Positions 8,524-16,802 of a stretch of DNA of 64,000 bases are shown in pieces. The position numbers and the translations under genes were made by a program. The DNA is from Desulfovibrio sp. Huiquan2017 (lineage in GTDB: Bacteria > Desulfobacterota > Desulfovibrionia > Desulfovibrionales > Desulfovibrionaceae): positions 124,001 to 188,000 of the forward strand of contig NZ_JAFMPN010000001.1 in the NCBI RefSeq assembly GCF_017351175.1, given 5' to 3'. Numbering within the stretch: the first letter of the stretch is position 1; every line of letters starts with the position of its first letter. A model generated the notes under the pieces. It saw only the letters and a list, made by a program, of their open reading frames with translations, did no database searches and had not been told where the DNA came from.

Positions 8524-8897
8524 CCATCGGCCCGAACGCGTAATTCCTCTATATATGCCTCAAGATCGTTGAGGTCGCCCGGTTTATAGTCCTCGGGATA
8601 GAGCAGCGCGGTCATGAAGAAGACCGAACCGATGCGCAGGGCCGTGCTGGCGCTCATGGAGAACTGCTCAAGCCGCCGGGCCACGCCCTCGGCATCGTCG
8701 CCGCGCAGCCGCTCCACCAGGACCCAAGCGTTTTCGGCCAGCCCGGCCAGAAGCTTGGCCTTCTTCTCCAGACAACCCTGGAAGGCGGTCTGTCCGCCCT
8801 CGGCCAGGGCTACTTCCCCCTCGGCCTCGATACGCTTCACGTCGGCGTTGACGTGTTCCAGATAGGTTATCAATTCGGACAGAGCGTTGTCGGACAT
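8520..8897 (-). CDS. Conserved hypothetical helical protein
   Basis: A 125-residue, mostly helical, acidic protein beginning MSDNALSELITYLEHVNADV. AGGAGA lies seven bases upstream of the ATG at 8895-8897, which decides this start. There is no signal peptide, no membrane segment and no motif I can name; FFMTALLYPEDYKPGDLND near the end may be the conserved part. It is divergent from the RdgC-like pair and overlaps the PilZ gene stop by 4 bases. Function unknown. Confidence 0.7.
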   Translation of the reverse strand: MSDNALSELITYLEHVNADVKRIEAEGEVALAEGGQTAFQGCLEKKAKLLAGLAENAWVLVERLRGDDAEGVARRLEQFSMSASTALRIGSVFFMTALLYPEDYKPGDLNDLEAYIEELRVRADG

Positions 8898-9061
8898 GGA
8901 TCTCTCCTGTTTTTTGGACGAAGCATAGCCGCGAAACTTCAGGAAAACAAGGGCGCGCGGAACATATGGACGGCCGCCTTGCCGGTAAATCCGCTTTACA
9001 CCGGAGCCAAGAGGTTTTACCTCATTGGGTCCCGGAACTCGAACCCCCAAGGAGACTCGAA

Positions 9062-9676
9062 TTGAGCATACTCTCCACCAGCCTCGGGCTGACACGTTAC
9101 CGCATCATCGAGGAGGTCCCCGGCGAACTGCTTCAGCAGGTACCCGACAAGCTGAAGCAATTCTGCATGGTGGACATCGACGGCACGGCCGACGAACGCT
9201 CCTTCGGCTGGACCAACATCGACGACATGCTGGATATGAACTGGGCCGCTTCCCCGCCGGAAAAGGCCTCCTACTTTGCCTTCTCCCTGCGCCTGGACAC
9301 CCGGCGCATCCCGCCCTCGGTGCTCAAGAAGCACAACACCATCGCGGTGAACAAGGAGCTTGCGCAAAACAAGGAGCAGGGCAAGAATTTCATCTCCCGC
9401 GACCGCAAACGCGAGATCAAGGAACAGGTCACCCTGCGACTGCGGGCCCGTACCCTCCCCATCCCGGCGGTCTTCGACATCATCTGGAATCCCCCGGCCA
9501 ACCGTATCTACCTGGACACCACCAACGCCAAAGTCCGGTCCCTGTTCGAAGATCACTTCGCCCTGACCTTCGACCTTCACCTGGAACCGCTGACCCCGTT
9601 CTTCATGGCCATGGACATCCTCGGCGAAGAAGCCGCGCCCAGGCTGGAAAACCTCGACCCGACCATCTTCGTCTAG
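9062..9676 (+). CDS. RdgC-like protein, N-terminal part
   Basis: A 204-residue protein starting at TTG 9062, seven bases after AAGGAG. The middle (KKHNTIAVNKELAQNKEQ, then SRDRKREIKEQVTLRLRART, then NRIYLDTTNAKVRSLFEDHF) matches by eye the helical and beta segments of the first two-thirds of RdgC, a ring-shaped double-stranded DNA-binding protein that limits RecA function in Escherichia coli. RdgC is about 300 residues; this gene stops at about 200. The next gene, 9 bases on, looks like the missing C-terminal part. Together they would make a split RdgC. The match is from memory, so the family call is good but not certain. Confidence 0.72.
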   Translation: MSILSTSLGLTRYRIIEEVPGELLQQVPDKLKQFCMVDIDGTADERSFGWTNIDDMLDMNWAASPPEKASYFAFSLRLDTRRIPPSVLKKHNTIAVNKELAQNKEQGKNFISRDRKREIKEQVTLRLRARTLPIPAVFDIIWNPPANRIYLDTTNAKVRSLFEDHFALTFDLHLEPLTPFFMAMDILGEEAAPRLENLDPTIFV

Positions 9677-9685
9677 GAGCGCCCC

Positions 9686-10207
9686 ATGGATCTTTCACTT
9701 GTTGAACGCGAAAACACTCTGCTCGGCCAGGACTTCCTGACCTGGCTGTGGTTCAAGACCGACCAGGACACCGTGCTCTTCCAGCTTGAAGACAACCGGA
9801 CCTTCACCCTGCACATGGAACAGAAGCTGTCCGTTCAAGGCGGCGAGGGCGAAACCAAGGCCACGGCCACGGTGACCAGCCCCGCCGGGGAACTGTCCGA
9901 GGCCAAGACCGGCCTGAGCACCGGCAAGAAGGTCAACAAGGCCCAATTGCTCTTCTCCATCGACGAAGACGAGTGGCTGGTCACGGTCAGCGCCGCGGAC
10001 TTCGGCCTGTCCGGCCTGAAAACCCCGAAGATCAGCACCAAGGACGACGAAGGCGACGACCCGGACGCCAAATTCCTGGAAAAAATGTTCCTGGTGGAAC
10101 GCTGCCTGGAGATGTTCGACGTGGTCTTCACACAATTCCTCAATCTCCGGCTGAGCAGGGACTGGGCCGAGGAATCCGCCCGGGTCAAGCTCTGGATCAA
10201 CGGCTAG
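9686..10207 (+). CDS. Probable C-terminal half of a split RdgC
   Basis: A 173-residue acidic protein, ATG at 9686 with GGAG upstream, 9 bases after the RdgC-like gene. It begins LLGQDFLTWLWFKTDQD, a recognisable opening. Residues about 75-160 (STGKKVNKAQLLFSIDEDEW, a short acidic linker, then DAKFLEKMFLVERCLEMFDV) follow the same order as the RdgC C-terminus: a GKxVxKL-type strand, a strand with D/E residues, an acidic loop, and a final long helix. That order and the tight spacing suggest the two proteins assemble into one RdgC-like subunit. Alone it would be called hypothetical. Confidence 0.6.
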   Translation: MDLSLVERENTLLGQDFLTWLWFKTDQDTVLFQLEDNRTFTLHMEQKLSVQGGEGETKATATVTSPAGELSEAKTGLSTGKKVNKAQLLFSIDEDEWLVTVSAADFGLSGLKTPKISTKDDEGDDPDAKFLEKMFLVERCLEMFDVVFTQFLNLRLSRDWAEESARVKLWING

Positions 10208-10211
10208 CCCC

Positions 10212-10778
10212 ATGGCCGACGCGGTGCGCATAGCCTGCTACGGCGACAGCCTGACCGAGGGATACGGCCTGGACCCGGACGAGGCCCTGCCCGCAGTCCT
10301 GGAACGCGGTCTGCGCGACCGAGGAATCGAGGCCCGCTGTCTCAATTTCGGGATATCCGGCGACACGACCGAGGACGGCCTTGGCCGCCTGAACGCGGTC
10401 CTCGATGCCGATCCGGACGGAGTGGTCCTGGCCTTCGGAGCCAACGACTGCTTCCTGGACGAGCCCGTGGACGAGGTCGCAGCGCGCCTGTCCAAGCTGA
10501 TCGAGACCTTCCGTAAACGGAATGTCCCGGTCCTGCTGGTGGGCATCAACGCGGGGCTCAATCCGGACGGGGAGTACAGGGCACGCTTCGAAGCGATCTT
10601 CCCGGACCTGGCCGAGCGTTACGGGCTGGCCTTGTTCCCGGACATTCTCGTCCCGTACCAGGGGAATCCGTCCCTGACCCTGCTGGACGGGCTGCATCCC
10701 AACGCGGCCGGGGTAGAGGCCATCGGCCGCGCCCTGCTCCCCCAGGTGGCGGACCTGGCTCGGGGACTCAGGCCGTAG
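10212..10778 (+). CDS. SGNH/GDSL esterase (TesA/arylesterase type)
   Basis: A 188-residue hydrolase with all four SGNH blocks: CYGDSLTEGYGL (catalytic Ser in block I), NFGISGDTTEDG (block II Gly), FGANDCFLD (block III Asn) and LDGLHPNAAG (block V Asp and His). It should hydrolyse esters or thioesters of short acyl or aryl groups. Unlike E. coli TesA no signal peptide is visible, so it is probably cytoplasmic. It begins 4 bases after the RdgC-like gene and its end overlaps the convergent VTT-domain gene by 11 bases. Confidence 0.88.
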   Translation: MADAVRIACYGDSLTEGYGLDPDEALPAVLERGLRDRGIEARCLNFGISGDTTEDGLGRLNAVLDADPDGVVLAFGANDCFLDEPVDEVAARLSKLIETFRKRNVPVLLVGINAGLNPDGEYRARFEAIFPDLAERYGLALFPDILVPYQGNPSLTLLDGLHPNAAGVEAIGRALLPQVADLARGLRP

Positions 10779-11487
10779 GCGGCCGCCCTTCCTCCTCCTT
10801 CTCTTCGCCTTCAAGGAACTTCTTCTTCATCCGGTGCACCACGATGGCCACGACCATGCCCGCCACGCCCAGGGCGATGGCCGCGCCCACCGGGACGCGT
10901 CCCCGCACGCCCGAGGAAAGCAAATGTCCGCCCGAGGCCAGAAATATGGTCTCGGGCAGCATGGCCACCCAGGAAAGGAGCGCATACGGCAGGGAACGGA
11001 CCTCGGTGATCCCGAGCAGATAGCTGGTCACCGGAAAGGGCAGAACCGGAATGATCCGGCTTAAGGAGATGAGGTGCAGGGGGTGGATGCGGCTCAGGGA
11101 GAGCATGCGCCCATATATGGGATTGTCCGCGAACCGCGCCTTGAGCCGCTCGCGCACGCCGTAGCGGGCCAGGAGAAAGGCTCCCACAGCACCGATAGTC
11201 ATGCCCGCCGAGGCGTAGGCCGCTCCGAACTTCCATCCGAAGAGCGCCCCGGCGGCCACAGTGAAAAGCACCTGCGGAACCAGCAGCATGGTCAACAGCG
11301 CGTTGACCGCAATGAAGATCAGCGGTCCCAGCTTGCCCTGCGCCTCCACCAATGCGGTCAGCCGGGTCATGTTCCGCTCGCCCCAGTGCTCCATAGCGAA
11401 GGAAAGCAGACCGAGCAGGACGAAGGCCGCCGCGAATTTGAGGACAATCGGCCAGGATACGGACCGTTTTCCCTCATTCCGTTTCAT
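10768..11487 (-). CDS. TVP38/TMEM64 (VTT domain) membrane protein
   Basis: A 239-residue membrane protein of the DedA/VTT superfamily. After an N-terminal helix it shows PQVLFTVAAGALFGWKFGAA, the re-entrant element of the family, then RIIPVLPFPVTSYLLGIT with the conserved arginine and prolines, and a charged C-terminal tail (RMKKKFLEGEEKEEE). Such proteins are linked to lipid scrambling or polyprenyl-phosphate recycling; the substrate here is unknown. Length is typical. The start at 11487 is the first family-like methionine. Confidence 0.85.
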   Translation of the reverse strand: MKRNEGKRSVSWPIVLKFAAAFVLLGLLSFAMEHWGERNMTRLTALVEAQGKLGPLIFIAVNALLTMLLVPQVLFTVAAGALFGWKFGAAYASAGMTIGAVGAFLLARYGVRERLKARFADNPIYGRMLSLSRIHPLHLISLSRIIPVLPFPVTSYLLGITEVRSLPYALLSWVAMLPETIFLASGGHLLSSGVRGRVPVGAAIALGVAGMVVAIVVHRMKKKFLEGEEKEEEGRPPTA

Positions 11488-11615
11488 GTGACGCGCCCTC
11501 CCGGGGCCGGGTCTTGTGCTCCGACGAGGAATGCCATAGCGTAACGCCGGGTTCCGCCCCCCATCCTTTTACGGGGTTATCGGCGGAAAATGAAGAGGAA
11601 AACCAAAGGACGACC

Positions 11616-13286
11616 ATGCGCTACAAACTGCAAATGATGAATACGGATTTCGGGGTGGGCATGTTCGCCGCCCTGCCGGACACGAACCTGAGCCACAACG
11701 AAATGATGGACCATCTCCGGGCGCACCCCTTCGACGACTACATGCATGAGTTCGTACTCCAGGGGTTCAAGGAATTTCGCCCGCGCAAGCTGGAAAAAAT
11801 GATCTCGGAAGTCATGCGCGATCGGGGCGAATCCGACCCGGTGGCCACTGCGGTCATGTATGAGGCGTGCATCTGCCATCAACGGCTGAACCGGCTCCTG
11901 CCCCTGTTCGACGGCGTCGATCCCGAGAAACTGCTCGCTTTCACCCCGGCCATCCATATCCGCTCGCGCATGCTTGAGGACCAACCCCTGCACCGGGAAT
12001 GGGCCCGCATCTTCGGCCGCAACATCTTCACCCTGGCGCCCCTACCCGCCCCGGCGGACGCGCCCGCACCACCCTTTTCCGCAGAGGAGCCGACCGGCCC
12101 CGAACCGGTGAGCGCCGCGACCGTACGCGCAGACCTGGACGGCGAACTGCCTCCGCCGCTGGCGCGCCGACCGCTCACGGAGACCATTGAAACCGCCCTG
12201 CCCGCCCTGGGCAAGGCCGATGCCTTCATGGGCCCGCCCATGGATCACAAGGCCTCCCTGTCGCCCTACGCCCGGCTACGTCACTGGTCGGTCAAGACGC
12301 GCACGACCAACGGCAACCTGTCCAATTCCCTGAACGGCCTGCAGACCTGCTACGGACGCGGCCTGACCAAAGAGCGGGCCGACGCCTCCTACGCCATGGA
12401 GATGGTCGAGCGCTTTTCCTCCTACGCCAGCTTCGGCCCCAAGGGCGTGCTCGGCTACGCCCGCGAGTACCCGCTGACCTTCGCGGCCTACGACGAGCTG
12501 GACGTCCCGGCGATGAATCCGGCGGACATCCGGCTGGAGGTGCCTTACGCTGGCCAAAAGCTGCATTGGATGGAAGGACACGCCGCGGACGGCTCACCTA
12601 TCCTGATTCCGGCCCAGTTCGTCTTCCTGTTCTGCAACCTGGACGAGCCGTCCCTGTTCAGCGCGCTCGGCTCCACCGGACTGGCCTCGGGCAACACCCT
12701 GTTCGAAGCCAAGGAGGCGGCCCTGACCGAAGTCATCGAACGGGATTCGGACGCCACGCAACTTTTCGACCCCAGGCGCTGTTTCCGCGTGGAAAGCGAC
12801 GACCCCGAAATCGGCCCACTGCTTGAAAAATACCGCGAGGACGGCATCCACGTCTGGTTCATGGACATGACCACCGAGTTGGGCGTGCCCTGCTACAAAT
12901 CCGTGGTACTCGGCAAGCACGGCGACGTGAACAAAGGCGGCGGCTGTTCGCTGAACGGCAGGTCCGCCCTGGTCTCGGCCATGACCGAGACGGCCTATCC
13001 CTACCCCGGTCCGGCCAGCGGTCCGGTGCCGGAAGGACTGCCCGTGCGCAGGCTCGAAGACCTGCCTGACCTGTCCACCGGCAGTGCCGAAGGCGATGTG
13101 ATTGTGTTGGAAAGAACGCTTGCGGCCAACGGCTACCGCGCCGCCTATGCGGACCTGACCCGCCGCGACCTGAACATCCCGGTGATCCGGGCCCTGGTCC
13201 CGGGGCTGGAGATCATCTCCGACTTCGACCAATATTCACGGATCAGCCCGAGACTGTACCGGAACTACCTCAGAGCGAAGGCGTAA
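11616..13286 (+). CDS. YcaO domain protein
   Basis: A 556-residue protein, ATG at 11616 with AAAGGA upstream. Residues about 1-200 form an extra N-terminal region with a Pro/Ala-rich linker (LPAPADAPAPPFSAEE). The YcaO fold follows: TCYGRGLTKERADASYAMEM, then ERFSSYASFG, and later GLASGNTLFEAKEAALTEVI ending in ERD, the E-x2-E-x3-E ATP/Mg-binding set. YcaO enzymes use ATP to activate backbone amides for thioamide or azoline formation. No TfuA, docking partner or precursor peptide is visible nearby, so substrate and product are open. It overlaps the convergent permease gene by 17 bases. Confidence 0.85.
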   Translation: MRYKLQMMNTDFGVGMFAALPDTNLSHNEMMDHLRAHPFDDYMHEFVLQGFKEFRPRKLEKMISEVMRDRGESDPVATAVMYEACICHQRLNRLLPLFDGVDPEKLLAFTPAIHIRSRMLEDQPLHREWARIFGRNIFTLAPLPAPADAPAPPFSAEEPTGPEPVSAATVRADLDGELPPPLARRPLTETIETALPALGKADAFMGPPMDHKASLSPYARLRHWSVKTRTTNGNLSNSLNGLQTCYGRGLTKERADASYAMEMVERFSSYASFGPKGVLGYAREYPLTFAAYDELDVPAMNPADIRLEVPYAGQKLHWMEGHAADGSPILIPAQFVFLFCNLDEPSLFSALGSTGLASGNTLFEAKEAALTEVIERDSDATQLFDPRRCFRVESDDPEIGPLLEKYREDGIHVWFMDMTTELGVPCYKSVVLGKHGDVNKGGGCSLNGRSALVSAMTETAYPYPGPASGPVPEGLPVRRLEDLPDLSTGSAEGDVIVLERTLAANGYRAAYADLTRRDLNIPVIRALVPGLEIISDFDQYSRISPRLYRNYLRAKA

Positions 13287-14589
13287 CCCGGGCCTGGCGG
13301 CGGCGCTTGCGCGGCCCCTTGGTGCCGATGGTCCGATAGAAGACCTCCAGGACGCCCGCCCCGCCGAAAAGCGCGAGCAAGACCCAGGCCGTGGCCGGGT
13401 TGGTGCCCACGCTCTGCCAAACCATGGCCACGAAGGCCCCGGTACAGGTCAGCACGCCCAGGGCGGACAGGACACGTCCTGCGCCCCAACCGTCCTCGTC
13501 CTTGAAATTGGCCGCGTTGACCACGGCGAAGATCGACAGGAAGCCCGCGCTGCCCAGGGTGGATATGGCCGAAAGGTCGGCCACGTTGGCCAGAATCAGG
13601 GCAAGCACGGTGGTGACCACCAGCCCTTCGGCGGGTGCGCCCCACATCTGCCGCTCCAGTTGGGAGGGCAGTTCCCCCTCCTTGGCTATGGTGTAGCACA
13701 ACCTGGAAGCGCCATAGAGAGTGGCATTGATGGCGGAGAAGGTGGACAGTAGCGCGGCCACGGCGATGAGGGTGAATCCGGACTGCCCCAGGAATGGCTT
13801 GGCCGCCTCGGCCAGGGCGTAATCACGGGCGTTGATGATGTTGCCCAGCGGCAGGTTGCCCACCACCACGATGGCGATGGCCACGTAGAGCAGAATCACG
13901 AACCCCACGGAAATGTAGAAGGCCAGCGGCAGGTTGCGCTCGGGATTGCGGATGTCCGCTCCGGTATTGGCGATGAGCTCGAATCCCTCATAGGCCACAA
14001 AGATGATCATGCCTCCCGCCACCAGGGGAAGCAAGGGCACCCAGGTATCCGTGGCCAGCCGAGCGGGCTCCACGCCCTTGACGCCCACGGCCAGGAAGAA
14101 AAGCAGGATGGATATTTTGATGACCACCACGTAGGTTTCGGCCTTGCCCACCACCTTGGCACTGGCCAGGTTCAAGACAGCGGGCACGACGATGGCCAGG
14201 GAAATGAGCCCGTGGAGCACAGGTGCGCCGCCCCCCTTGGGAAAGAAGACCGCCCCGTAGGAGCCGAAGGCGTGGGCGTAGAGGGCCAGCATGACCACAT
14301 AGGAAAACCACAGCAGGACGTTGAGCGCGCCCACGTGCATGGAATTGCCGAAAATCCGGTCCAGGAAGACCACGGTGCCGCCCGGCCCGGCATAACGCAC
14401 GGACAGTCGGGCATAGGATGCCGCAGTGATCAGGGCCACCGCCCCGGCCACGGCAAAGGCCACGGGCGTGCCGCCCTTGGCCAGTTCCACGCTCAATCCC
14501 AGCACGGCGAAAATACCGCCGCCGACCATGCCGCCCACTCCGATGGACACGGCTCCCCACAGCCCCATTTTATTGTCTTTCGAAACCAT
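13270..14589 (-). CDS. APC family amino-acid permease
   Basis: A 439-residue protein with about twelve hydrophobic segments. TM1 carries GVGGMVGGGIFAVLGLSVEL, the unwound Gly-rich substrate site of APC transporters; TM6 carries IFVAYEGFELIANTGADIRN, the second unwound helix, followed by NPERNLPLAF. It would exchange or import amino acids or amines across the cytoplasmic membrane. A basic tail (RKRRRQARV) ends the protein. No amino-acid metabolic gene lies adjacent, so the substrate cannot be inferred. The 206 bases up to the tRNA contain nothing clear to me. Confidence 0.88.
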   Translation of the reverse strand: MVSKDNKMGLWGAVSIGVGGMVGGGIFAVLGLSVELAKGGTPVAFAVAGAVALITAASYARLSVRYAGPGGTVVFLDRIFGNSMHVGALNVLLWFSYVVMLALYAHAFGSYGAVFFPKGGGAPVLHGLISLAIVVPAVLNLASAKVVGKAETYVVVIKISILLFFLAVGVKGVEPARLATDTWVPLLPLVAGGMIIFVAYEGFELIANTGADIRNPERNLPLAFYISVGFVILLYVAIAIVVVGNLPLGNIINARDYALAEAAKPFLGQSGFTLIAVAALLSTFSAINATLYGASRLCYTIAKEGELPSQLERQMWGAPAEGLVVTTVLALILANVADLSAISTLGSAGFLSIFAVVNAANFKDEDGWGAGRVLSALGVLTCTGAFVAMVWQSVGTNPATAWVLLALFGGAGVLEVFYRTIGTKGPRKRRRQARVTPSL

Positions 14590-14795
14590 GATTCGCCCTG
14601 GTTGCAGATTGAAGGCAGCCCCCTCGGGCCTTGTATGCGGACATCCCGTCCGCCGGAATCCGGCGGACTCGGCCAGGATAGCCTAATCCCCCGGAAGAAT
14701 AAAGCGAACCGCCCCCCGGCCCTCCCGCGCCCACCGACAACCGGCCAAAACCATTGACTCACTACCGGATTGCACGATAGTGAAACAACCCTCAA

Positions 14796-14882
14796 GCCCG
14801 GGTGGTGGAATTGGTAGACACCAGGGACTTAAAATCCCTTGGAGCTTGCTCCGTGCGGGTTCAAATCCCGCCCCGGGTACCA
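14796..14882 (+). tRNA. tRNA-Leu (anticodon UAA)
   Basis: An 87-base tRNA. Acceptor GCCCGGG (14796-14802) pairs with CCCGGGT (14872-14878) with a closing G-U, then A73 and an encoded CCA (14880-14882). The anticodon stem AGGGA/TCCCT encloses CTTAAAA with anticodon TAA at 14830-14832; the long variable arm (GGAGCTTGCTCC) is class II. GTTCAAATC forms the T loop. Its 3' 57 bases were supplied by the integrated element, so the gene remains intact. It reads UUA (and UUG) leucine codons, which are rare in a GC-rich genome. Confidence 0.95.
14826..14882 (+). repeat. Left attachment repeat (attL) in tRNA-Leu
   Basis: The 57 bases from the anticodon stem to the CCA end are repeated exactly at 23767-23823. 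This is the core of a tRNA-type attachment site. Identity breaks sharply on both sides of each copy. Confidence 0.93.
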
Positions 14883-14890
14883 ATAATCAC

Positions 14891-14925
14891 AAGGAGTTAT
14901 GTGTAAACATGGCTCCTTTTCTTTT
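14891..14925 (+). terminator. Element-borne terminator for the tRNA transcript
   Basis: AAGGAGTTATGT (14891-14902), loop GTAA, ACATGGCTCCTT (14907-14918) form a 12-bp stem with two G-U pairs, followed by TTCTTTT. It lies 8 bases after the tRNA CCA end and replaces the native terminator that the insertion pushed to 23831. Confidence 0.7.
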
Positions 14926-14959
14926 GTTCCACTTGAATTATTGTTCCATTTTTGTTCCA
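14924..14959 (+). repeat. Three TTGTTCCA repeats (candidate integrase arm sites, left)
   Basis: TTGTTCCA occurs at 14924-14931, 14941-14948 and 14952-14959, between attL and the integrase gene. The same octamer occurs three times at the other end of the element. Repeated short sites beside the core are typical of arm-type binding sites for tyrosine integrases. Confidence 0.6.
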
Positions 14960-14982
14960 CTAAGAGTCAGAGGAGCATCAAA

Positions 14983-15969
14983 ATGGCGAGCATAAACAAA
15001 CGCGGCACCAAGCAGTGGAATGTCCGGATCAGGCGTAAGGGCTACCCCCTCCAAACAGCCACCTTTGAAAAACGCGAAGACGCCGAGACCTGGGCTCGTG
15101 ATGTCGAAAGCAAAATGGACAAGGGAGCTTTCCTCTGTACAAAGGAAGCCGAACGGACGAGCCTCCACGAGGCCCTTGATCGCTACATCAAGGAATATGC
15201 CCCTTCCCTTGCTGACCATCAGCGCGAGGTCAACCGGGCCAAGTTCCTTCAAAAGCGAAAAATCGCCCAAATGTCATTGGCCAAAGTTCGAGGGATGGAC
15301 ATTGCAGCCTTTATCAAGGAGCGCGAAGCCGAAGGAGTCGCCGGCAACACGATCAGACTCGACCTAGCTACCTTCTCTCGCCTCTTTGAGACAGCCCGCA
15401 AAGACTGGGGCATGGAATACCTAGACAACCCCGTCAAGAAGGCCAGAAAGCCTAAAATATCGAGGGGACGAGAACGTCGGCTCCAGGACGGTGAGGAAGA
15501 GAAGCTTCTCAAGCATGCGCCGGAGGGCTTCAGGCCTATCATCCAGTTTGCCCTTGAGACGGCCATGAGGCGCGGCGAGATCGCCAGCCTACGCTGGGAA
15601 AACGTCAAGCTCAAGGAAAGCACCTTATTTTTGCCCAAGACGAAGAATGGAGCGGCACGCACAGTGCCACTCTCTCCGGCCGCGTTAAATGTGCTGAAGG
15701 AGCTCCCAAGAGACATAAAAGGATCGGTGTTCAGGTTGACGCCTGATGAAATCACTCAGGCTATGAAGAAGGCCCGAGCTGGCGCAAAACTCAAGAACTT
15801 GAGGTTTCACGACCTCAGACATGAAGCCGTATCCAGACTATTTGAAAAAACCAACCTGGACATCATGCAGATCCAGATGATTACTGGCCACAAAACATTG
15901 CAGATGCTGGCGAGGTATACCCATTTGAGGGCTGTTGACTTGGTTAAAAGCCTAGCGAGCAACACCTAA
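14983..15969 (+). CDS. Tyrosine site-specific integrase of the element
   Basis: A 328-residue tyrosine recombinase, ATG at 14983 after AGGAG. It has an N-terminal arm-binding/AP2-like region (RGTKQWNVRIRRKGYPLQTA), a SAM-like core-binding domain (about 60-150), and a catalytic domain with Arg196 (TAMRRGEIASLRW), Lys221 (LPKTKNGAARTVPL), HDLRH at 276-280, His303 in TGHKT, and the nucleophile Tyr312 in ARYTH. All catalytic residues are present. It should recombine the 57-bp tRNA-Leu core for integration and, with the AlpA-like protein, excision. Its position next to attL reading inward is the classic layout. Confidence 0.95.
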   Translation: MASINKRGTKQWNVRIRRKGYPLQTATFEKREDAETWARDVESKMDKGAFLCTKEAERTSLHEALDRYIKEYAPSLADHQREVNRAKFLQKRKIAQMSLAKVRGMDIAAFIKEREAEGVAGNTIRLDLATFSRLFETARKDWGMEYLDNPVKKARKPKISRGRERRLQDGEEEKLLKHAPEGFRPIIQFALETAMRRGEIASLRWENVKLKESTLFLPKTKNGAARTVPLSPAALNVLKELPRDIKGSVFRLTPDEITQAMKKARAGAKLKNLRFHDLRHEAVSRLFEKTNLDIMQIQMITGHKTLQMLARYTHLRAVDLVKSLASNT

Positions 15970-15995
15970 TGAATACAACCACCAATAATTCTTGA

Positions 15996-16184
15996 TCAAT
16001 CTTTATTCCTTAGAGCAGCGTCAAGCCCTTTACCCCATAAGCAATAAAGCAAAGTACCGGGCCATACCCAAGCGAATAAGGTTATGAACCATATAACCAT
16101 TCCATCCACTTCACCGCCTATGCTCTTATACCAAAAGAAAATCACTAACCAAGCTATCACGACAGTGACTAGATAAAGAGCCAT
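15996..16184 (-). CDS. Small two-helix membrane protein
   Basis: A 62-residue protein with two hydrophobic segments (MALYLVTVVIAWLVIFFWYK and a second WFITLFAWVWPGTLLYCLWG) and a charged tail DAALRNKD. GGGAGG lies just upstream of the ATG, which supports translation. It converges with the integrase gene. I know no family; membrane proteins of this size are common accessory genes in mobile elements. Confidence 0.65.
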   Translation of the reverse strand: MALYLVTVVIAWLVIFFWYKSIGGEVDGMVIWFITLFAWVWPGTLLYCLWGKGLDAALRNKD

Positions 16185-16541
16185 AGCTACCTCCCTTTTC
16201 TTTCGCTATAATACAGTTTCAATTTTTCCTGAATAGCATTCATGCAATATCCCCAAAAACGTTCATGCACTCTGTGGCCGTTAGGGAAGGAGACAAGGAA
16301 GGCTTATCAATTTGATGATTCATCCGGATTTAGGATTCTTTTCTAGCGAGACAAAAATACGCTTGACCTTGTGAAGCTAGAAAGCGGGGGACCAGGGGGC
16401 GGCAGCCCCAGGATTGCTCTTTCGACGTTCCCGACGAAGGAGGGCTTGAGTTGAGCCATATTGCCGCGCACGAATTCAGCAACGATTCGTTCCACATATT
16501 GTACTACACACGGCATCATCACGACGCTCTCATTGGCCAAT
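16185..16541. other. Spacer with a weak minus-strand frame
   Basis: No convincing gene. A minus-strand frame at 16343-16555 reads 70 residues (ending in a Pro-rich GLPPPGPPLSS) but starts inside the terminator hairpin at 16542-16569 and lacks a good ribosome site. The GC-rich patch around 16385-16415 within this AT-rich region looks like a remnant of the end of a plasmid gene; that is only an impression. Confidence 0.3.
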
Positions 16542-16569
16542 AAGAAAGCCCCCACATGGGGGCTTTCTT
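16542..16569 (-). terminator. Terminator of the mob gene run
   Basis: AAGAAAGCCCCC (16542-16553), loop ACAT, GGGGGCTTTCTT (16558-16569): a perfect 12-bp stem. It follows the last minus-strand gene of the mob run (stop at 16592). Confidence 0.75.
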
Positions 16570-16591
16570 ATTTCTTATCTTTTGAATTTAT

Positions 16592-16798
16592 CTATGGAAC
16601 TGAAGCAATAAATCCAAACATAAAAAGGACCGCAAACAACATCGCTCCGAGCAGAAACGCCACGACTTTAAAAAAAAATGAAAAGAAACCTCCTCCTGAT
16701 TCCACATAACTTGGAGAGGATAAATAACTCCATTGCTCTTCCATCTGTCGCTGCTGTTGTTTCAGCGCTTTCCTTTCTTTATTATTAAACTGCCTCAT
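16592..16798 (-). CDS. Small C-tail membrane protein
   Basis: A 68-residue protein starting at ATG 16796-16798, eight bases after AAGG. The N-terminal half is charged (MRQFNNKERKALKQQQRQME) and would be cytoplasmic; the C-terminal half is one long hydrophobic segment (FFKVVAFLLGAMLFAVLFMF). The start lies 4 bases beyond the stop of the preceding gene, suggesting coupled translation. No recognised family. It is the last gene of the mob run. Confidence 0.6.
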   Translation of the reverse strand: MRQFNNKERKALKQQQRQMEEQWSYLSSPSYVESGGGFFSFFFKVVAFLLGAMLFAVLFMFGFIASVP

Positions 16799-16802
16799 AT
16801 CA

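Noticed and set aside
8985-9060. Sequence resembling a tRNA T-arm (GGGTTCGAG...) on the minus strand upstream of the RdgC-like gene
   Set aside because: No acceptor stem, the T-stem does not pair, and no anticodon arm can be drawn. It is the leader and ribosome site of the RdgC-like gene.
16343-16555. 70-codon minus-strand frame in the element
   Set aside because: It starts inside a perfect terminator hairpin, has no ribosome site and has a biased Pro-rich end.
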